Shown piece by piece: positions 35,166 to 44,659 of a stretch of 64,000 nucleotides of DNA. The stretch comes from AP-15 sp963772965 (GTDB lineage: Bacteria > Pseudomonadota > Alphaproteobacteria > ATCC43930 > CGMCC-115725): the NCBI GenBank assembly GCA_963772965.1, contig CAVYZU010000006.1:124001-188000 (forward strand), read 5' to 3'. The translations under genes were made by a program, and so were the position numbers. Under the pieces are notes generated by a model. It saw nothing but the letters and a program-made list of their open reading frames with translations, was not told the origin of the DNA and did not search any database. Every line of letters begins with the position of its first letter. Position 1 is the first letter of the stretch.

Positions 35166-35438
35166 TCAGTAGCCGCCGCCGTGCCAAGTATAGGGGCCCG
35201 GTTTCTCGCACTGATAACGAGATGAGCCGGCAGTCAGATGGCAGCGTCGCTCGGTCATGCATTCTTCGAACAATTGGCTCGCGGGCAGCTCCGACGGGGC
35301 TTCGGCGTATTGCTGACAGATCCCCTCGATCATGGCTGTATAATTTACGTCCGAGCCGGTCTGAGCGCTGGCAACAGCGCTTGCGAGAAGCCAAATCGGC
35401 CCCGCCAAAACAGTGCGTTTCACCAGATGGACCACCAC
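35166..35438 (-). CDS. Small secreted Cys-containing protein, 90 aa
   Basis: The N-terminus is a signal peptide (VKRTVLAGPIWLLASAVASA with cleavage near AQT). The mature part has four Cys (GICQQYAEA, EECMTERRCHL, YQCEKPG), consistent with two disulfides in a helical periplasmic protein. No family is recognised. It lies between ku and an alpha/beta-hydrolase gene, on the opposite strand to ku. Confidence 0.65.
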   Translation of the reverse strand: MVVHLVKRTVLAGPIWLLASAVASAQTGSDVNYTAMIEGICQQYAEAPSELPASQLFEECMTERRCHLTAGSSRYQCEKPGPYTWHGGGY

Positions 35439-35449
35439 CGTCCGCCACC

Positions 35450-36082
35450 TTACGCTGCACCCAACACGGCCGCGACCACCGGCGCCAAATCGAACCGCCC
35501 GCGCTTGAGGTCGTGGCCGGCGCCGTCGATCGCGATCAGTTGGGTCGCCGCCGGGATCAACGACAGCGCCGATTTGATTTCCGAAACCGCGCCAAACGGG
35601 TCGGCCGCACCCTGCACAAACACTGAGCGGACCTGCAACCGGGGAAAATGCTCGGTGCGCAGCCGACCTGGGTTGCCCGGCGGGTGCAGCGGGTAGGAAA
35701 ACAGCAGCAGTCCCGCCGCTAATGACGGTTCGTCGGCGGCAAGCATTGTCGCCTGGCGTCCGCCGTAGGACTGGCCACCGAGAAATACCACTCCTCGCAC
35801 CAACTCCCTCATCGCTTCGACGGCACTCTTCAAGCCCGCGCGATCGGCGGCGGCGGTTGATGGTGAAGGCGGGCCCTTTGGCCGGCGCTGGCGGAACGGC
35901 AAGTCGCAGCGCAACACCGATAACCCGGCCTCGGCAAAGGCGTTCGCCGCCGCGACTAGCAGCGGCATATTGCAGTTACCGCCAGCGCCATGTGTCAGGA
36001 CCAGCCCGCAGGGAAGGGCATTAACCGGCCGGTGTAGGAACCCGCGAACCCCAGGCTTTTCGAAAGCGACGATGTTAATCAT
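35450..36082 (-). CDS. Small alpha/beta-hydrolase (dienelactone hydrolase/TEX30-like)
   Basis: The protein has 210 residues from the ATG at 36080-36082. A hydrolase fold is shown by LVLTHGAGGNCNMPLL (oxyanion region), the nucleophile Ser in FLGGQSYGGRQAT, an acidic residue in VQGAADPFG and the catalytic His in DGAGHDLKRG. Length and motifs resemble the TEX30/KANL3-type hydrolases of bacteria. The substrate is unknown; an esterase or acyl-peptide activity is possible. Confidence 0.8.
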   Translation of the reverse strand: MINIVAFEKPGVRGFLHRPVNALPCGLVLTHGAGGNCNMPLLVAAANAFAEAGLSVLRCDLPFRQRRPKGPPSPSTAAADRAGLKSAVEAMRELVRGVVFLGGQSYGGRQATMLAADEPSLAAGLLLFSYPLHPPGNPGRLRTEHFPRLQVRSVFVQGAADPFGAVSEIKSALSLIPAATQLIAIDGAGHDLKRGRFDLAPVVAAVLGAA

Positions 36083-36244
36083 ACGCGCATCATAAACCGT
36101 TGAACCGATCCGGGCCGATCTCGGCGCCATTCCGAGCGGCTCTGGACGAGATCAATTAACCTCAGCTACGATCCGCCCATACAGCGCCGGACTTGGCGCA
36201 CAGCCACGCAAAACAGCGGTTCGGATTTCTAGAGGGAGGGTTAT

Positions 36245-37357
36245 ATGGCGGAATACAAACTGATTTCGGCGGACTCGCATGTCAGTGAGCCGCCCAATCT
36301 GTGGAGCGACCGGGTCGACAAAAAATACCGCGAACGCGCGCCGCATCTGATGGTCAACCCACCGGGCAAAGAAGGCGCCTATTTCTATTACGAGGGCTAC
36401 GCCCCGCATCCGATCGGCATCGGCCTCGGCGCCGGCAAGAGCCCCGAGGAACTGAAGGAATTCCTGACCAAAGCAACCTATGCCGACGCCCGCCCGGGCG
36501 GCTGGGATCCGGCCGAACGGAAAAAGGACAACGCCGTCGACGGGGTCGAAGCCGACGTGCTCTACACGACCCTCGGCTTCCGGATCTTCTGGCTGAAGGA
36601 TGCGGGTCTGCAAGCCGACTGTTTCCGTGTTTACAATGATTGGCTTGCTGAATTCGTCGGCTACGACGCCAAACACATGGCCGGACTGGCGATGATTTCG
36701 CTGTATGATCCGGAAGCCGGTGCCCGCGAACTCGAGCGCTGCGCCAAAATGGGGCTTAAAGGGGCAATGATCTGGTGCTCCCCGCCCGAAGACCGGCCCT
36801 ACAGCTCTGACATATACGACCCGTTCTGGGGTGCGGCACAGGAATTGCGCATGCCGGTCAGCCTGCATGCAATCACCGGCATGGGCATGGAAAGTCAGTA
36901 TAATTGGGGCGAGCGCTATATGCGCGCGACCGTGCTGGCGCACGAGGTCGAGCGTTCCTTCAGCGTGCTGATTTTTTCGGGAGTGCTTGACCGGCTCCCC
37001 GAGTTACAGATCGTCTCGGCCGAGAACAATTGCGGCTGGCTTCCCTATTACCTGCAACGCATGGACCGCACCTTCGAGCGCTCGCGGATCGCATCCGGCT
37101 TTACCAATAAGCTAAAGCCGAGCGAATACTTTCAGCGTCAGATGTGGTGCACCTATATCGACGACTTTGTCGGGGTCGCCAATCGCGGCTTCATCGGCGT
37201 CGACCGGATGATGTGGTCGTCGGATTACCCGCACCAAGCCTCGTCCTGGCCGCATTCGCAGGAGGTCGTCGCGCGCGACTTCAAGGATGCGAGCGCTGAA
37301 GACCGGTTTAAGATCACCCGCGGCAACGCCGCCCGGTTGTACGGCTTCGACGCCTGA
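36245..37357 (+). CDS. Amidohydrolase-family metal-dependent hydrolase
   Basis: The protein has 370 residues. It is of the amidohydrolase_2 type: ISADSHVSEPP at the N-terminus (the DxH metal motif), FSVLIFSGVLDRLPELQIVS, ENNCGWLPYYLQRMDRT, and WSSDYPHQASSWPHS near the end. Such enzymes include decarboxylases and C-C hydrolases of aromatic catabolism. GAGGG lies before the ATG. It is a paralog of the protein at 60615-61754. The substrate cannot be assigned. Confidence 0.85.
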   Translation: MAEYKLISADSHVSEPPNLWSDRVDKKYRERAPHLMVNPPGKEGAYFYYEGYAPHPIGIGLGAGKSPEELKEFLTKATYADARPGGWDPAERKKDNAVDGVEADVLYTTLGFRIFWLKDAGLQADCFRVYNDWLAEFVGYDAKHMAGLAMISLYDPEAGARELERCAKMGLKGAMIWCSPPEDRPYSSDIYDPFWGAAQELRMPVSLHAITGMGMESQYNWGERYMRATVLAHEVERSFSVLIFSGVLDRLPELQIVSAENNCGWLPYYLQRMDRTFERSRIASGFTNKLKPSEYFQRQMWCTYIDDFVGVANRGFIGVDRMMWSSDYPHQASSWPHSQEVVARDFKDASAEDRFKITRGNAARLYGFDA

Positions 37358-37371
37358 ACGACCCGGCGCCC

Positions 37372-37923
37372 TTAGCCGAATAGGATCTTAACGCCGACCG
37401 CGATCAGACCGGCGCCGCCCAGGGTCTCGGCGAGGCGGCCATAGCGCCCGCCGAGCGCCCTGCCCAACAAGATCCCGAGCGTCGTCATCACAAACGTCGC
37501 GAGTTCGATCGCGGCGGCGGTGGCGATGATGCCGATGCCGAGCAGCGCAAGGCTTACCCCGATCGCGAGCGCATCGATGCTGGTGCCGATCGCTGTGGCG
37601 ATCAACAAGCGGGTCGAGTGCCGTTTCGGTTTTTCCTCACCGGCGGCGCGGTGCAAGCCGTCATAGATCATTTTGATGCCGATCACCGCCAGCACGGCGA
37701 ACGCAATCCATCGATCGGCCGTGAGATACGCGCCGGCATCGACCGCGATCCCCAGGGTCCAGCCGATCACCGGCGTAACCGCTTCGACCAGCCCGAAAAT
37801 GAAACCGCAGCGCAGCGCTTCGCCAAAATGCGGGCGGTCGAGCGCCGCGCCCTTCGCCAGCGCCGCGGCAAACGCATCCGCCGACATGCTGAAGGCGATG
37901 ACGATAATCGCGAGTGGGTTCAT
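37372..37923 (-). CDS. mntP: Manganese efflux pump MntP
   Basis: The protein has 183 residues from the ATG at 37921-37923, the usual MntP length, with six transmembrane helices. Family signatures are AFSMSADAFAAALAKGAAL in helix 1 and ATAIGTSIDALAIGVSLALL in helix 4, with conserved membrane Asp residues. It exports Mn2+ across the inner membrane. The upstream 46 codons in frame are basic and unconserved. A Mn riboswitch was looked for and not convincingly found. Confidence 0.9.
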   Translation of the reverse strand: MNPLAIIVIAFSMSADAFAAALAKGAALDRPHFGEALRCGFIFGLVEAVTPVIGWTLGIAVDAGAYLTADRWIAFAVLAVIGIKMIYDGLHRAAGEEKPKRHSTRLLIATAIGTSIDALAIGVSLALLGIGIIATAAAIELATFVMTTLGILLGRALGGRYGRLAETLGGAGLIAVGVKILFG

Positions 37924-38162
37924 CGGGAGACCGCGCCGGACGAAAACAGTACGCGGGCTCGGAGCCGGCCGGATCGGCCCCGGATGCGTACTGGTCTCGC
38001 GAGGCAGGGCATAACCCCTCTGCCGGCCGTGCCACGCGCCATGGCGCGAGCCTGTTGACACGGCCCCGCCAAAACTATCGGCGGAAGCTACTCCCCAATA
38101 TCTCTCGCTTACGGTCGGCGGCGGCGCCTGTCAACCGTAATGGCGCGCTGACGAACGGAAAC

Positions 38163-39101
38163 TCACCCCGCATTTTGCGGGCGGTGGCGTTTGACGGCTT
38201 CAGGGTTGGTCGAGTCGGCGCCCATATAGATGCCGCGTTCCCATTGGCGCTTCAGCGGATCGACCACCTTCAGCGACATGCGGCCGACGTGTTGCACCTC
38301 GATCTCGACAGTCTCGCCATCCTGCAAAGCGCCGAGCCCTTCGTGATTGGTGCCGCAAGCGATCAAGTCGCCGGTGTTTAATGTCATGACCGTCGAGGCG
38401 AACTCGATTAGCTCGGGTACGCGGTGTTCCATATCGTCGGTGTTGTAATTGTGGCGCAACTGGCCGTCGTTCCAGAAACGCACGATCACATCATTGGGCT
38501 CGGGGATCTCGTCCGCGGTGGTGATGCACGGTCCGATCGGGGCGAAAGTATCGAACGACTTGCCGAGCCAGCTGCCGGCTTTCCAGGTACGGCGGCCTTC
38601 GCCGCGCGCCGAGACATCGATCAGACCGGTATAGCCGAAGACCGCGCTGCGCCAGTTCGCTTGGCCGACCTTTTTCGCCGGTCCTTTGATGACCAGCGCC
38701 AGTTCGGCCTCGTGCATAAAGATCCACGGCTCGGTGAACTCGGGCAATTGGATCGTATCGCCAGGCCCGACCACCGCCTCCGGGTTCTTCAAGAACATAT
38801 TGAGCGGCCGTGGCTCGCGCTGCGCGTGCTCCCAGTAATTGGCAATGCAGCACAGGATCTTGCCCGGCCGCGGCAGCGGCGGGCGCAGCCGCACGCGATC
38901 AATCGGCAATGCTTCGCCTCCGGCGCCGAGCGTTTCGAGCGTTGGCCGCAGCCGGTCGAACCCATCGATCAAATTCTGCATCGTCAATTGCGGGGTGTAG
39001 CCGCGCTCGACCACCCCGCCGAGACCGACGACCCCGCGATCGGTCAGCAAACCCGGCGCTGGCTCGCTTTGCCCGGGTGTCTCGAACATCACCAATTTCA
39101 T
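38163..39101 (-). CDS. Fumarylacetoacetate hydrolase (FAH)-family protein
   Basis: The protein has 312 residues from the ATG at 39099-39101. The C-terminal two thirds carry the FAH-fold signatures: KILCCIANYWEHAQRE, the metal-binding EAELALVIKG, VFGYTGLIDVSARGEG, KSFDTFAPIGPCITT and TGDLIACGTNHEGLG. FAH-family enzymes cut C-C bonds in acylpyruvate-type products or act as decarboxylase/isomerases late in aromatic degradation. It is divergent from the TauD-like genes, with which it may share a pathway. Confidence 0.87.
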   Translation of the reverse strand: MKLVMFETPGQSEPAPGLLTDRGVVGLGGVVERGYTPQLTMQNLIDGFDRLRPTLETLGAGGEALPIDRVRLRPPLPRPGKILCCIANYWEHAQREPRPLNMFLKNPEAVVGPGDTIQLPEFTEPWIFMHEAELALVIKGPAKKVGQANWRSAVFGYTGLIDVSARGEGRRTWKAGSWLGKSFDTFAPIGPCITTADEIPEPNDVIVRFWNDGQLRHNYNTDDMEHRVPELIEFASTVMTLNTGDLIACGTNHEGLGALQDGETVEIEVQHVGRMSLKVVDPLKRQWERGIYMGADSTNPEAVKRHRPQNAG

Positions 39102-39228
39102 GATCCGCCTCCCCAAATCCGGCACGAGATTACCGGGTCCGGCGCATGGCAACCATCGCATTCTCTCGGTTGACATGCGGCAATGCCGGGGCCGACGCTT
39201 GCGCCACCGGGTTCGGGAGGAATGACCG

Positions 39229-40077
39229 ATGGAAATTCGCCTATTGGGGCCGCAAATCGGCGTCGAAGTTACCGGGGTCGACGTCAAGACGCTCGATGAT
39301 CGTGGCTTTGCGCCGATTTATCGGGCTTGGCTCGACTACAACGTGCTGTGCGTGCGCGACCAGGAGCTGACGATACCCGATTTCGTGAATTACAGCCGCC
39401 GGTTTGGGCCGGTCGTGCCGCACCCGTCGAAATCGACGCGTCATCCGGAACATGCCGAGATCACGATGCTCGGCGTCAACAAATTCGATGCCGACGGCAA
39501 ATTGCGGGACGAGATTTATCGCCGCGGCGCCGAGGGCTGGCATACCGACGGCGCCTACAACCAGGCCCCGTTCAAGGCAACACAGCTCTACGCGCTGGCG
39601 GTGCCGAGCCGCGGCGGCAACACGTTATTCGCCAACGGCTATGCCGCTTACGACGCATTGCCACAACGACTAAGGGACCGGCTCGATGGCGTAATCGGCG
39701 CATTTTCTTACGGCGGCCGGCGCGGCAAGTCGCGATTGCTCAATCCCGAGGACCAGGACTGGACCCCGGTTTATCACCCGATCGTCCGCGTTCATCCCGA
39801 AACCGGCCGCAAATCATTGTATTTCGACCCCGGCAAGATCTGCGGCTTTATCGGCGTCGACGAGCGCGAGGGTGACGACCTGATCGCCGAGCTGAAACAG
39901 CGGATGATCGCGCCCGACGCCGAATATCATCATGTCTGGCGTAAGGGCGACATCGTGATCTGGGACAATCGCTGCTCCTATCACAAGGCTGCGGGTGACT
40001 ATCCGCCCGAGGAGGACCGTATCCACTGGCGGGTGTCGATCAATGATTTCGGCGTCCAAGCCCTGGCAGCGGAGTAA
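39229..40077 (+). CDS. TauD/TfdA-family Fe(II)/2-oxoglutarate dioxygenase
   Basis: The protein has 282 residues with the 2-His-1-carboxylate site: HTDGAYNQAPFKATQL for the first His and Asp, and NRCSYHKAAGDY for the distal His. An Arg in IHWRVSINDFG should bind 2-oxoglutarate. GGGAGG precedes the start. Family members hydroxylate sulfonates, phenoxyacetates and similar organic acids. A second, related gene starts six bp downstream, so the two likely act in one pathway. Confidence 0.88.
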   Translation: MEIRLLGPQIGVEVTGVDVKTLDDRGFAPIYRAWLDYNVLCVRDQELTIPDFVNYSRRFGPVVPHPSKSTRHPEHAEITMLGVNKFDADGKLRDEIYRRGAEGWHTDGAYNQAPFKATQLYALAVPSRGGNTLFANGYAAYDALPQRLRDRLDGVIGAFSYGGRRGKSRLLNPEDQDWTPVYHPIVRVHPETGRKSLYFDPGKICGFIGVDEREGDDLIAELKQRMIAPDAEYHHVWRKGDIVIWDNRCSYHKAAGDYPPEEDRIHWRVSINDFGVQALAAE

Positions 40078-40082
40078 TATCG

Positions 40083-40971
40083 ATGAGCTTTGAAGTCGTC
40101 CCGTTCGAAGCCGGGCTCGGCGCCGATATCCGCGGCGTCGACATCCGCGAGCCGCTTTCCTCCGATGATCGGGATGCGATCCGCGCCGCATGGCTGGAAC
40201 ATCTGGTCCTGCGCTTTCGCAGCCAGCCGATGACCGACGCGCAGCACATGGCGTTTACCCGTCAGTTCGGCGAGCTCGAATTCAATCCCGCGGCTCTCAT
40301 TCAAAAACAATACGGCGTCGAGACCCAGAGCGATGGCCGGCGGCAGGAAGTCCCGCCTGAGATCTCGGTGATCTCCAACATCGTCGAGAACGGCAAGGCG
40401 ATTGGCGGCCTCGGCGACGGCGAGGCGTTCTGGCATACGGACAGCTCGTTTGTCGAAGTGCCGCCGGCGGCGAGCCTGCTGCGGTCGCTCGAAGTGCCGC
40501 CGCCGAGCGCGGGCGGCTCGACCTACTTCCTGAATATGTATTCGGCCTACGAGGCCCTGCCGGACGACATCAAAGAGCGCATCGCCGAGCTGAGGGCGAT
40601 CCACGCCGCGACCCATTCGAGCGGCGGCAAGGCGCACAAAGGCTTCGAAAGCGTCAACGACGTTTCGAAAGTGCCGGGCGCACACCAACCCTTGGTCCGC
40701 ACACATCCCGAGACCGGGCGCAAGGCTCTGTTTCTTGGGCGGCGGATCAATGCGTATGTGCTGGGGCTTTCGGTCGAGGAGAGCGAGGCGCTGCTCGATC
40801 TGTTATGGGATCATACGAACTCAGGACAAATTCACCTGGCGCCAGGATTGGCAGGTCGGCGATCTGGTGTGGTGGGACAATCGCTGTGCGATGCACCGCC
40901 GTGATGCCTTTGACCCATCAGCGCGCCGGCTGATGCACCGCGCTCAGCTCAAAGGCACCCGCCCGGTCTGA
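40083..40971 (+). pseudogene. TauD/TfdA-family dioxygenase, frameshifted near the C-terminus
   Basis: The first frame has the proximal site (WHTDSSFVEVPPAAS) and continues to DLLWDHTN at 40820. The family sequence then continues in the next frame, from 40822: QDKFTWRQDWQVGDLVWWDN and the distal His in RCAMHRRDAF. Removing the T at 40821 restores one protein of about 295 residues. As sequenced, the product would lose the distal His and the 2-oxoglutarate Arg and be inactive. An indel error is as likely as a real mutation. It follows the intact paralog by six bp. Confidence 0.85.
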
Positions 40972-41034
40972 GATCGCGGTCACAGCCGTGCGGACCGTCT
41001 CGACCGATTGCAATCCAATGCCATTGTTGAGATA

Positions 41035-41063
41035 TTGACAATTCGTGTGATTTAAGCTACTGT
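41035..41063 (+). promoter_or_regulatory. Candidate sigma-70 promoter for the DUF5681 gene
   Basis: TTGACA at 41035-41040 and TACTGT at 41058-41063 are separated by 17 bp in an AT-rich stretch 44 bp upstream of the coding start. The -35 is a perfect match and the -10 matches four of six consensus bases. Confidence 0.45.
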
Positions 41064-41106
41064 CGCACCTTGATATTTTGCTTCATATTAACGGTAGGGC
41101 GGGCGA

Positions 41107-41622
41107 TTGCCGGCTGACGAACCCAAGAATTACGAAATCGGCTATCGCAAACCGCCGGTTGCAACTCAGTTCAAAAAGGGCAATCGGGCCAACCCCCGTG
41201 GCCGGCCGCGAGGCTCGGAGAGCCTAGCCAAGATATTGCAGCGTGCGCTCGACGCGCCAGCCGGCGATAGCGATGGCAAGCACCGCAGGCTCACGAAACG
41301 CGAGTTGATGATCCGCGGATTGGTCGAGCGCTCGGCGGGCTCGGACTTGGCAGCGACCAAGCTATTATTCGAATTGTTGCGCAAAGCCGATCCGAGCGCG
41401 GTCTCGCCTGGCCCCGAAGAGGCGGCGCCGCTCGGCGCAGATGCTCTGACCCAGTTGAAAGCGCGCCTCGCTCGCCTCGCCAGAGCGCAAGCCGCCGATC
41501 CGGCCAACAATCCGGTATCCGATGCCGTCGACCCGTCCTCCGATTCCAGCAATCCACACCAAGCGGGTGACACTGGCGATCTCACCGACGCCACCTCTTC
41601 CAAGGACAAGATCAGCGAGTAA
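41107..41622 (+). CDS. DUF5681-domain protein, 171 aa (TTG start)
   Basis: The N-terminus shows the DUF5681 signature: IGYRKPPVATQFKKGNRANP then RGRPRGSESLAKILQ, followed by TKRELMIRGLVERSAGSDL and AATKLLFELLRK. Such proteins are widespread in alphaproteobacteria and often linked to phage or mobile-element terminase-like contexts, but their role is unknown. The C-terminal 60 residues are acidic, low-complexity and probably disordered. The start is TTG, placed after a good promoter match. Confidence 0.75.
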   Translation: MPADEPKNYEIGYRKPPVATQFKKGNRANPRGRPRGSESLAKILQRALDAPAGDSDGKHRRLTKRELMIRGLVERSAGSDLAATKLLFELLRKADPSAVSPGPEEAAPLGADALTQLKARLARLARAQAADPANNPVSDAVDPSSDSSNPHQAGDTGDLTDATSSKDKISE

Positions 41623-41680
41623 GGGCTGCCTTTACCACTCGTAGCGCTACGCTAGACTGGCGCCTCATTTCTGGCCGCGC

Positions 41681-42082
41681 TTAGTCCAGGGTTCGCGGAT
41701 CGTCGATTGCGAAGGTCAAGTGCTGGGTCGGCTGCGGTGTCGTGGTCATCAGGCTGACCCCGTTCGGCGCCTCGAAACGGTGCCATTTACCTTGCGGAAC
41801 GATCACCACCATCCCGGCTTTCAGCTCAAACGATTGCCGGCCGTCGTCGAACATGATGTGAAAGGTCGTGGCGCCGTCAACGACCTGCACAATCTCATCG
41901 CCATTGACGTGGCGCTCCCAAGGCCCCTCACCGGAAAATTTGGCGAGGTTGATGGCGCTGTCGCGATACGGCGCCAACCGGGCAAAAGCACCCTCGCGAT
42001 CGGCTTCCGGGGTCTCCGGCGTGCGTCCGCGCAACATCTTCAGCTTGGCAAGCTCGGCTTTCGTATCGAGGATCGTCAGCAC
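41681..42082 (-). CDS. Cupin-domain protein, 133 aa (GTG start)
   Basis: The GTG at 42080-42082 is preceded by GGAGGGCGAAGA. The cupin fold shows as WERHVNGDEIVQVVDGATTF (first metal-ligand motif) and MVVIVPQGKWHRFEAPNGVS (second). Single-domain cupins include dioxygenases, isomerases and sugar-binding proteins. Which one applies is unclear. It is separated by 127 bp from the amidohydrolase gene upstream on the same strand, so they may be co-transcribed. Confidence 0.8.
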   Translation of the reverse strand: MLTILDTKAELAKLKMLRGRTPETPEADREGAFARLAPYRDSAINLAKFSGEGPWERHVNGDEIVQVVDGATTFHIMFDDGRQSFELKAGMVVIVPQGKWHRFEAPNGVSLMTTTPQPTQHLTFAIDDPRTLD

Positions 42083-42209
42083 TCTTCGCCCTCCATTTGA
42101 TGACCTCCGGGTAGCTCCGGAGGTCGGCTGTTTGTCGCCGACAGGATAACGGCGCGTAGTTTTAGGCCTATCGACAAAACAGCGCTGCTGTCCGCTCCCT
42201 ACTTTTGCG

Positions 42210-43706
42210 CTAATCGAGCGGTGCGGCATAGCGATGGATGTGGTAGGGCAGACGGGCCATTCCCGGGCAGTGGCTGCCGACAATGGGCTCGAGCGCCTCG
42301 TAGAGCCGGCGGTTGTCGGTATTGGCGGCGGCGAGCCGCTCGCGCGCGGCTTCGACCCGCTGAACCAGGCGGGGCAGATCGACGGTAACGACCCGCCGGT
42401 TGTCGACGATCATGCGGCCGCCGATCATCACGCTCGCGACCGCACTGCCGTCCTCGGTGTGGACCAGTTGGTTGACCGCGTCGTTCAGTGGCAGCCAATT
42501 TGGATGGTCGAGGTCGAGCATAACGATATCGGCCTTGTAACCGGGGGCCAGCCGCCCGATCCGGCCCTCGAAGCCGAGCGCGCGCGCACCGCCCTCGGTC
42601 GCCGCTAGCGCTACCTCGCGCGTTGTCAGCCAGCGTTGCCATTCGGGCCCGCGCACTTTCGAGGCGAGAGAAGCCAGCCGCATCGCCTCATACATGTTTT
42701 GATTGTCGGAGCAATTGGCGCCGTCGGTGCCGATGCCGAGATTGACCCGTCGCTCGAGCATCGCCCTGGTATCGGCGATGCCGCCGCCGAGCCGCATGTT
42801 GCTACCCGGGTTGTGCGCGACCGAGGCGCCGTGATCGCCGAGCCGCGCCATGTCGTCATTGTCGAGCCAAACCCCGTGCGCGACCGTAAAATGCGGTCCG
42901 AGCACGCCCAGCGCATCGAGATGGGCGGTTTGGGTCATGCCGTAGACGCGGATACCGGTCACCGCCTGCACCTTTGACTCAGCGACATGGCTGTGCAGCG
43001 CGACATCGAATTCACGGGCGAGATCGGCGCAGCCGCGGATGAAATCGTCGGAGCAATGATGCGGGATCGTCGGCGCCACCGCCGGCCGGACTTGGTCTCG
43101 GTCAAATGACCAGCCGGCCAGCGCTGCGCGCATGCCTGATATCGTCGCCTCTCCGGGCGGCAGCCGCAACTCGGCGGTACGCGCCTGCAATCCTGGTGGT
43201 AAGGCTTCCATCAATCCGGGGATCGCCTCGAAAAAGCTGCGGTCGGCGACCATCGGCGCCACCACGGCGCGCATGCCGATATCGGCATAAGCCTGTGCCG
43301 CCAGGGTCAGCCCCTCGGTGGTCGGCAACGGCCATTCGAACGAGAGGTCGTAGCAGGCGGTGCAGCCCTTCATGACCATCTCGACCGCACCTAGCTGCGT
43401 GGACAGATAGCGGTCCTCGAGAGTGCGGTTGCCGGTGATCCACGGTGCCGCGGTCAGCAGCAACTCCAAGGTCCAGCGATCACCCATGCCCTTGCCGAGA
43501 TTGCCATGGCCGTGGGTGTGAGCGTTGACCAGGCCGGGATGCAGTAGCCGGCGGGCGACGGAGATCTCGACGGCATCGGCGGGCGCCGGCAGGCCGGGCT
43601 GGCCGATCTCGCGGATCGTGTCGCCCTCGATCAGGATGTCTGCGAAATCGGCGCTTCCGGCAGCGATGTCGAGCACGCGGCCGCCGCGCAGGATCGTCCA
43701 GGCCAT
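42210..43706 (-). CDS. Amidohydrolase of the TRZ/ATZ (chlorohydrolase/SAH deaminase-like) group
   Basis: The protein has 498 residues. The zinc-dependent deaminase motifs are PGLVNAHTHGHGNLGKG (first two His), ALHSHVAESKVQAV (third His), TVAHGVWLDNDDMARL (fourth His) and IGTDGANCSDNQ (Asp). This is the layout of TRZ/ATZ-type hydrolases and S-adenosylhomocysteine or guanine deaminase-like enzymes. The substrate is unknown. It is transcribed divergently from the enoyl-CoA hydratase-like gene. Confidence 0.87.
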   Translation of the reverse strand: MAWTILRGGRVLDIAAGSADFADILIEGDTIREIGQPGLPAPADAVEISVARRLLHPGLVNAHTHGHGNLGKGMGDRWTLELLLTAAPWITGNRTLEDRYLSTQLGAVEMVMKGCTACYDLSFEWPLPTTEGLTLAAQAYADIGMRAVVAPMVADRSFFEAIPGLMEALPPGLQARTAELRLPPGEATISGMRAALAGWSFDRDQVRPAVAPTIPHHCSDDFIRGCADLAREFDVALHSHVAESKVQAVTGIRVYGMTQTAHLDALGVLGPHFTVAHGVWLDNDDMARLGDHGASVAHNPGSNMRLGGGIADTRAMLERRVNLGIGTDGANCSDNQNMYEAMRLASLASKVRGPEWQRWLTTREVALAATEGGARALGFEGRIGRLAPGYKADIVMLDLDHPNWLPLNDAVNQLVHTEDGSAVASVMIGGRMIVDNRRVVTVDLPRLVQRVEAARERLAAANTDNRRLYEALEPIVGSHCPGMARLPYHIHRYAAPLD

Positions 43707-43779
43707 GCTATCCTCCGGTTTGTAAAGCTCATAACGGATTACCGATTATGATAAGCCGAAGCGTGCCGGGAGCCGAGCC

Positions 43780-44592
43780 ATGTCGAAAGTGATCGTGGAG
43801 CGCAGGGGCGCGGTCGTGGAGATCCGCCTCAACCGGCCGGAATTGCTCAACGCAGTCGACCGCGAGACGATAGTCGCACTCGCCGCGGCTGCTGCGGAGG
43901 CCGCCGAGGACCGCACCGCCCGCGTCGTACTGTTCTCAGGCGAAGGCACTCATTTCTGCGCCGGTGGCGACATCACGATGTTCGGCGAGCTGGTCCGCCT
44001 TCCGCTCGAGGAGCGGCGCAAGCTGATTTTCGAGACCGTCGACGCGTTGCATCCGCTGTTGGTGCGGCTGCGCCATATGCCAAAACCGGTCGTCGTGGCG
44101 GTCCAGGGCGGGGCCGCCGGAGTGGGCTTGAGCTTTGTCCTCGCCGCCGATCTGGCAATTGCCGCGGAAGATGCGGTCTTTGCCTGCGGCTATGTCCATC
44201 TCGGCACCAGCCCCGATGGTGCGATGACCGCACTATTGCCCGCGGTCGTCGGCCTCAAGCACGCCGCCGAACTGATGCTGCTCGGCGACCGTTTTGATGC
44301 GCCGCGCGCCCTCGCGTTGGGCATTGTCAACCGCATCGTGCCGCCCGAGCAGCTGACCGCCGAGACGGAGGCCCTGGCCGACCGGCTGGCGGCCGGCCCG
44401 GCCGAAGCCTACGCCCGCACCAAGGCATTGCTCCAGGCCAGCCTCGGCGACGGGTTCGACGCGCAATTGCGCCGTGAAGCCGAAAACTTTGCCGCGTGCG
44501 CCGCGCGCGACGATTTTGTCGAAGGCGTGCGCGCCTTCCTCGAAAAGCGCCGCCCCACCTTCGCGCCGAGCAGCCGATCGCTCACCGATTAA
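43780..44592 (+). CDS. Enoyl-CoA hydratase/isomerase-family protein
   Basis: The protein has 270 residues of the crotonase superfamily. Signatures are EIRLNRPELLNAVDRETIVA, the oxyanion-hole segments GEGTHFCAGGDITMFG and VAVQGGAAGVGLSFVLAADL, then FACGYVHLGTSPDGAMTALL and GLKHAAELMLLGDRFDA. It probably acts on an acyl-CoA in fatty-acid or aromatic degradation. Where hydratases have Glu, here Asp appears (SPDGA), so an isomerase-like or altered reaction is possible. Confidence 0.87.
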   Translation: MSKVIVERRGAVVEIRLNRPELLNAVDRETIVALAAAAAEAAEDRTARVVLFSGEGTHFCAGGDITMFGELVRLPLEERRKLIFETVDALHPLLVRLRHMPKPVVVAVQGGAAGVGLSFVLAADLAIAAEDAVFACGYVHLGTSPDGAMTALLPAVVGLKHAAELMLLGDRFDAPRALALGIVNRIVPPEQLTAETEALADRLAAGPAEAYARTKALLQASLGDGFDAQLRREAENFAACAARDDFVEGVRAFLEKRRPTFAPSSRSLTD

Positions 44593-44659
44593 GCCTTCCC
44601 GGCACGATAATCAGCCGCGGGAGCACCCGCCCGCAGCGCAGAGCACAGAAGGAGCCGCG

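Noticed and set aside
37924..38160. Possible yybP-ykoY (manganese) riboswitch upstream of mntP
   Set aside because: A GGGG-containing stem region is present but the conserved loop sequences of the class are not found in the right order.
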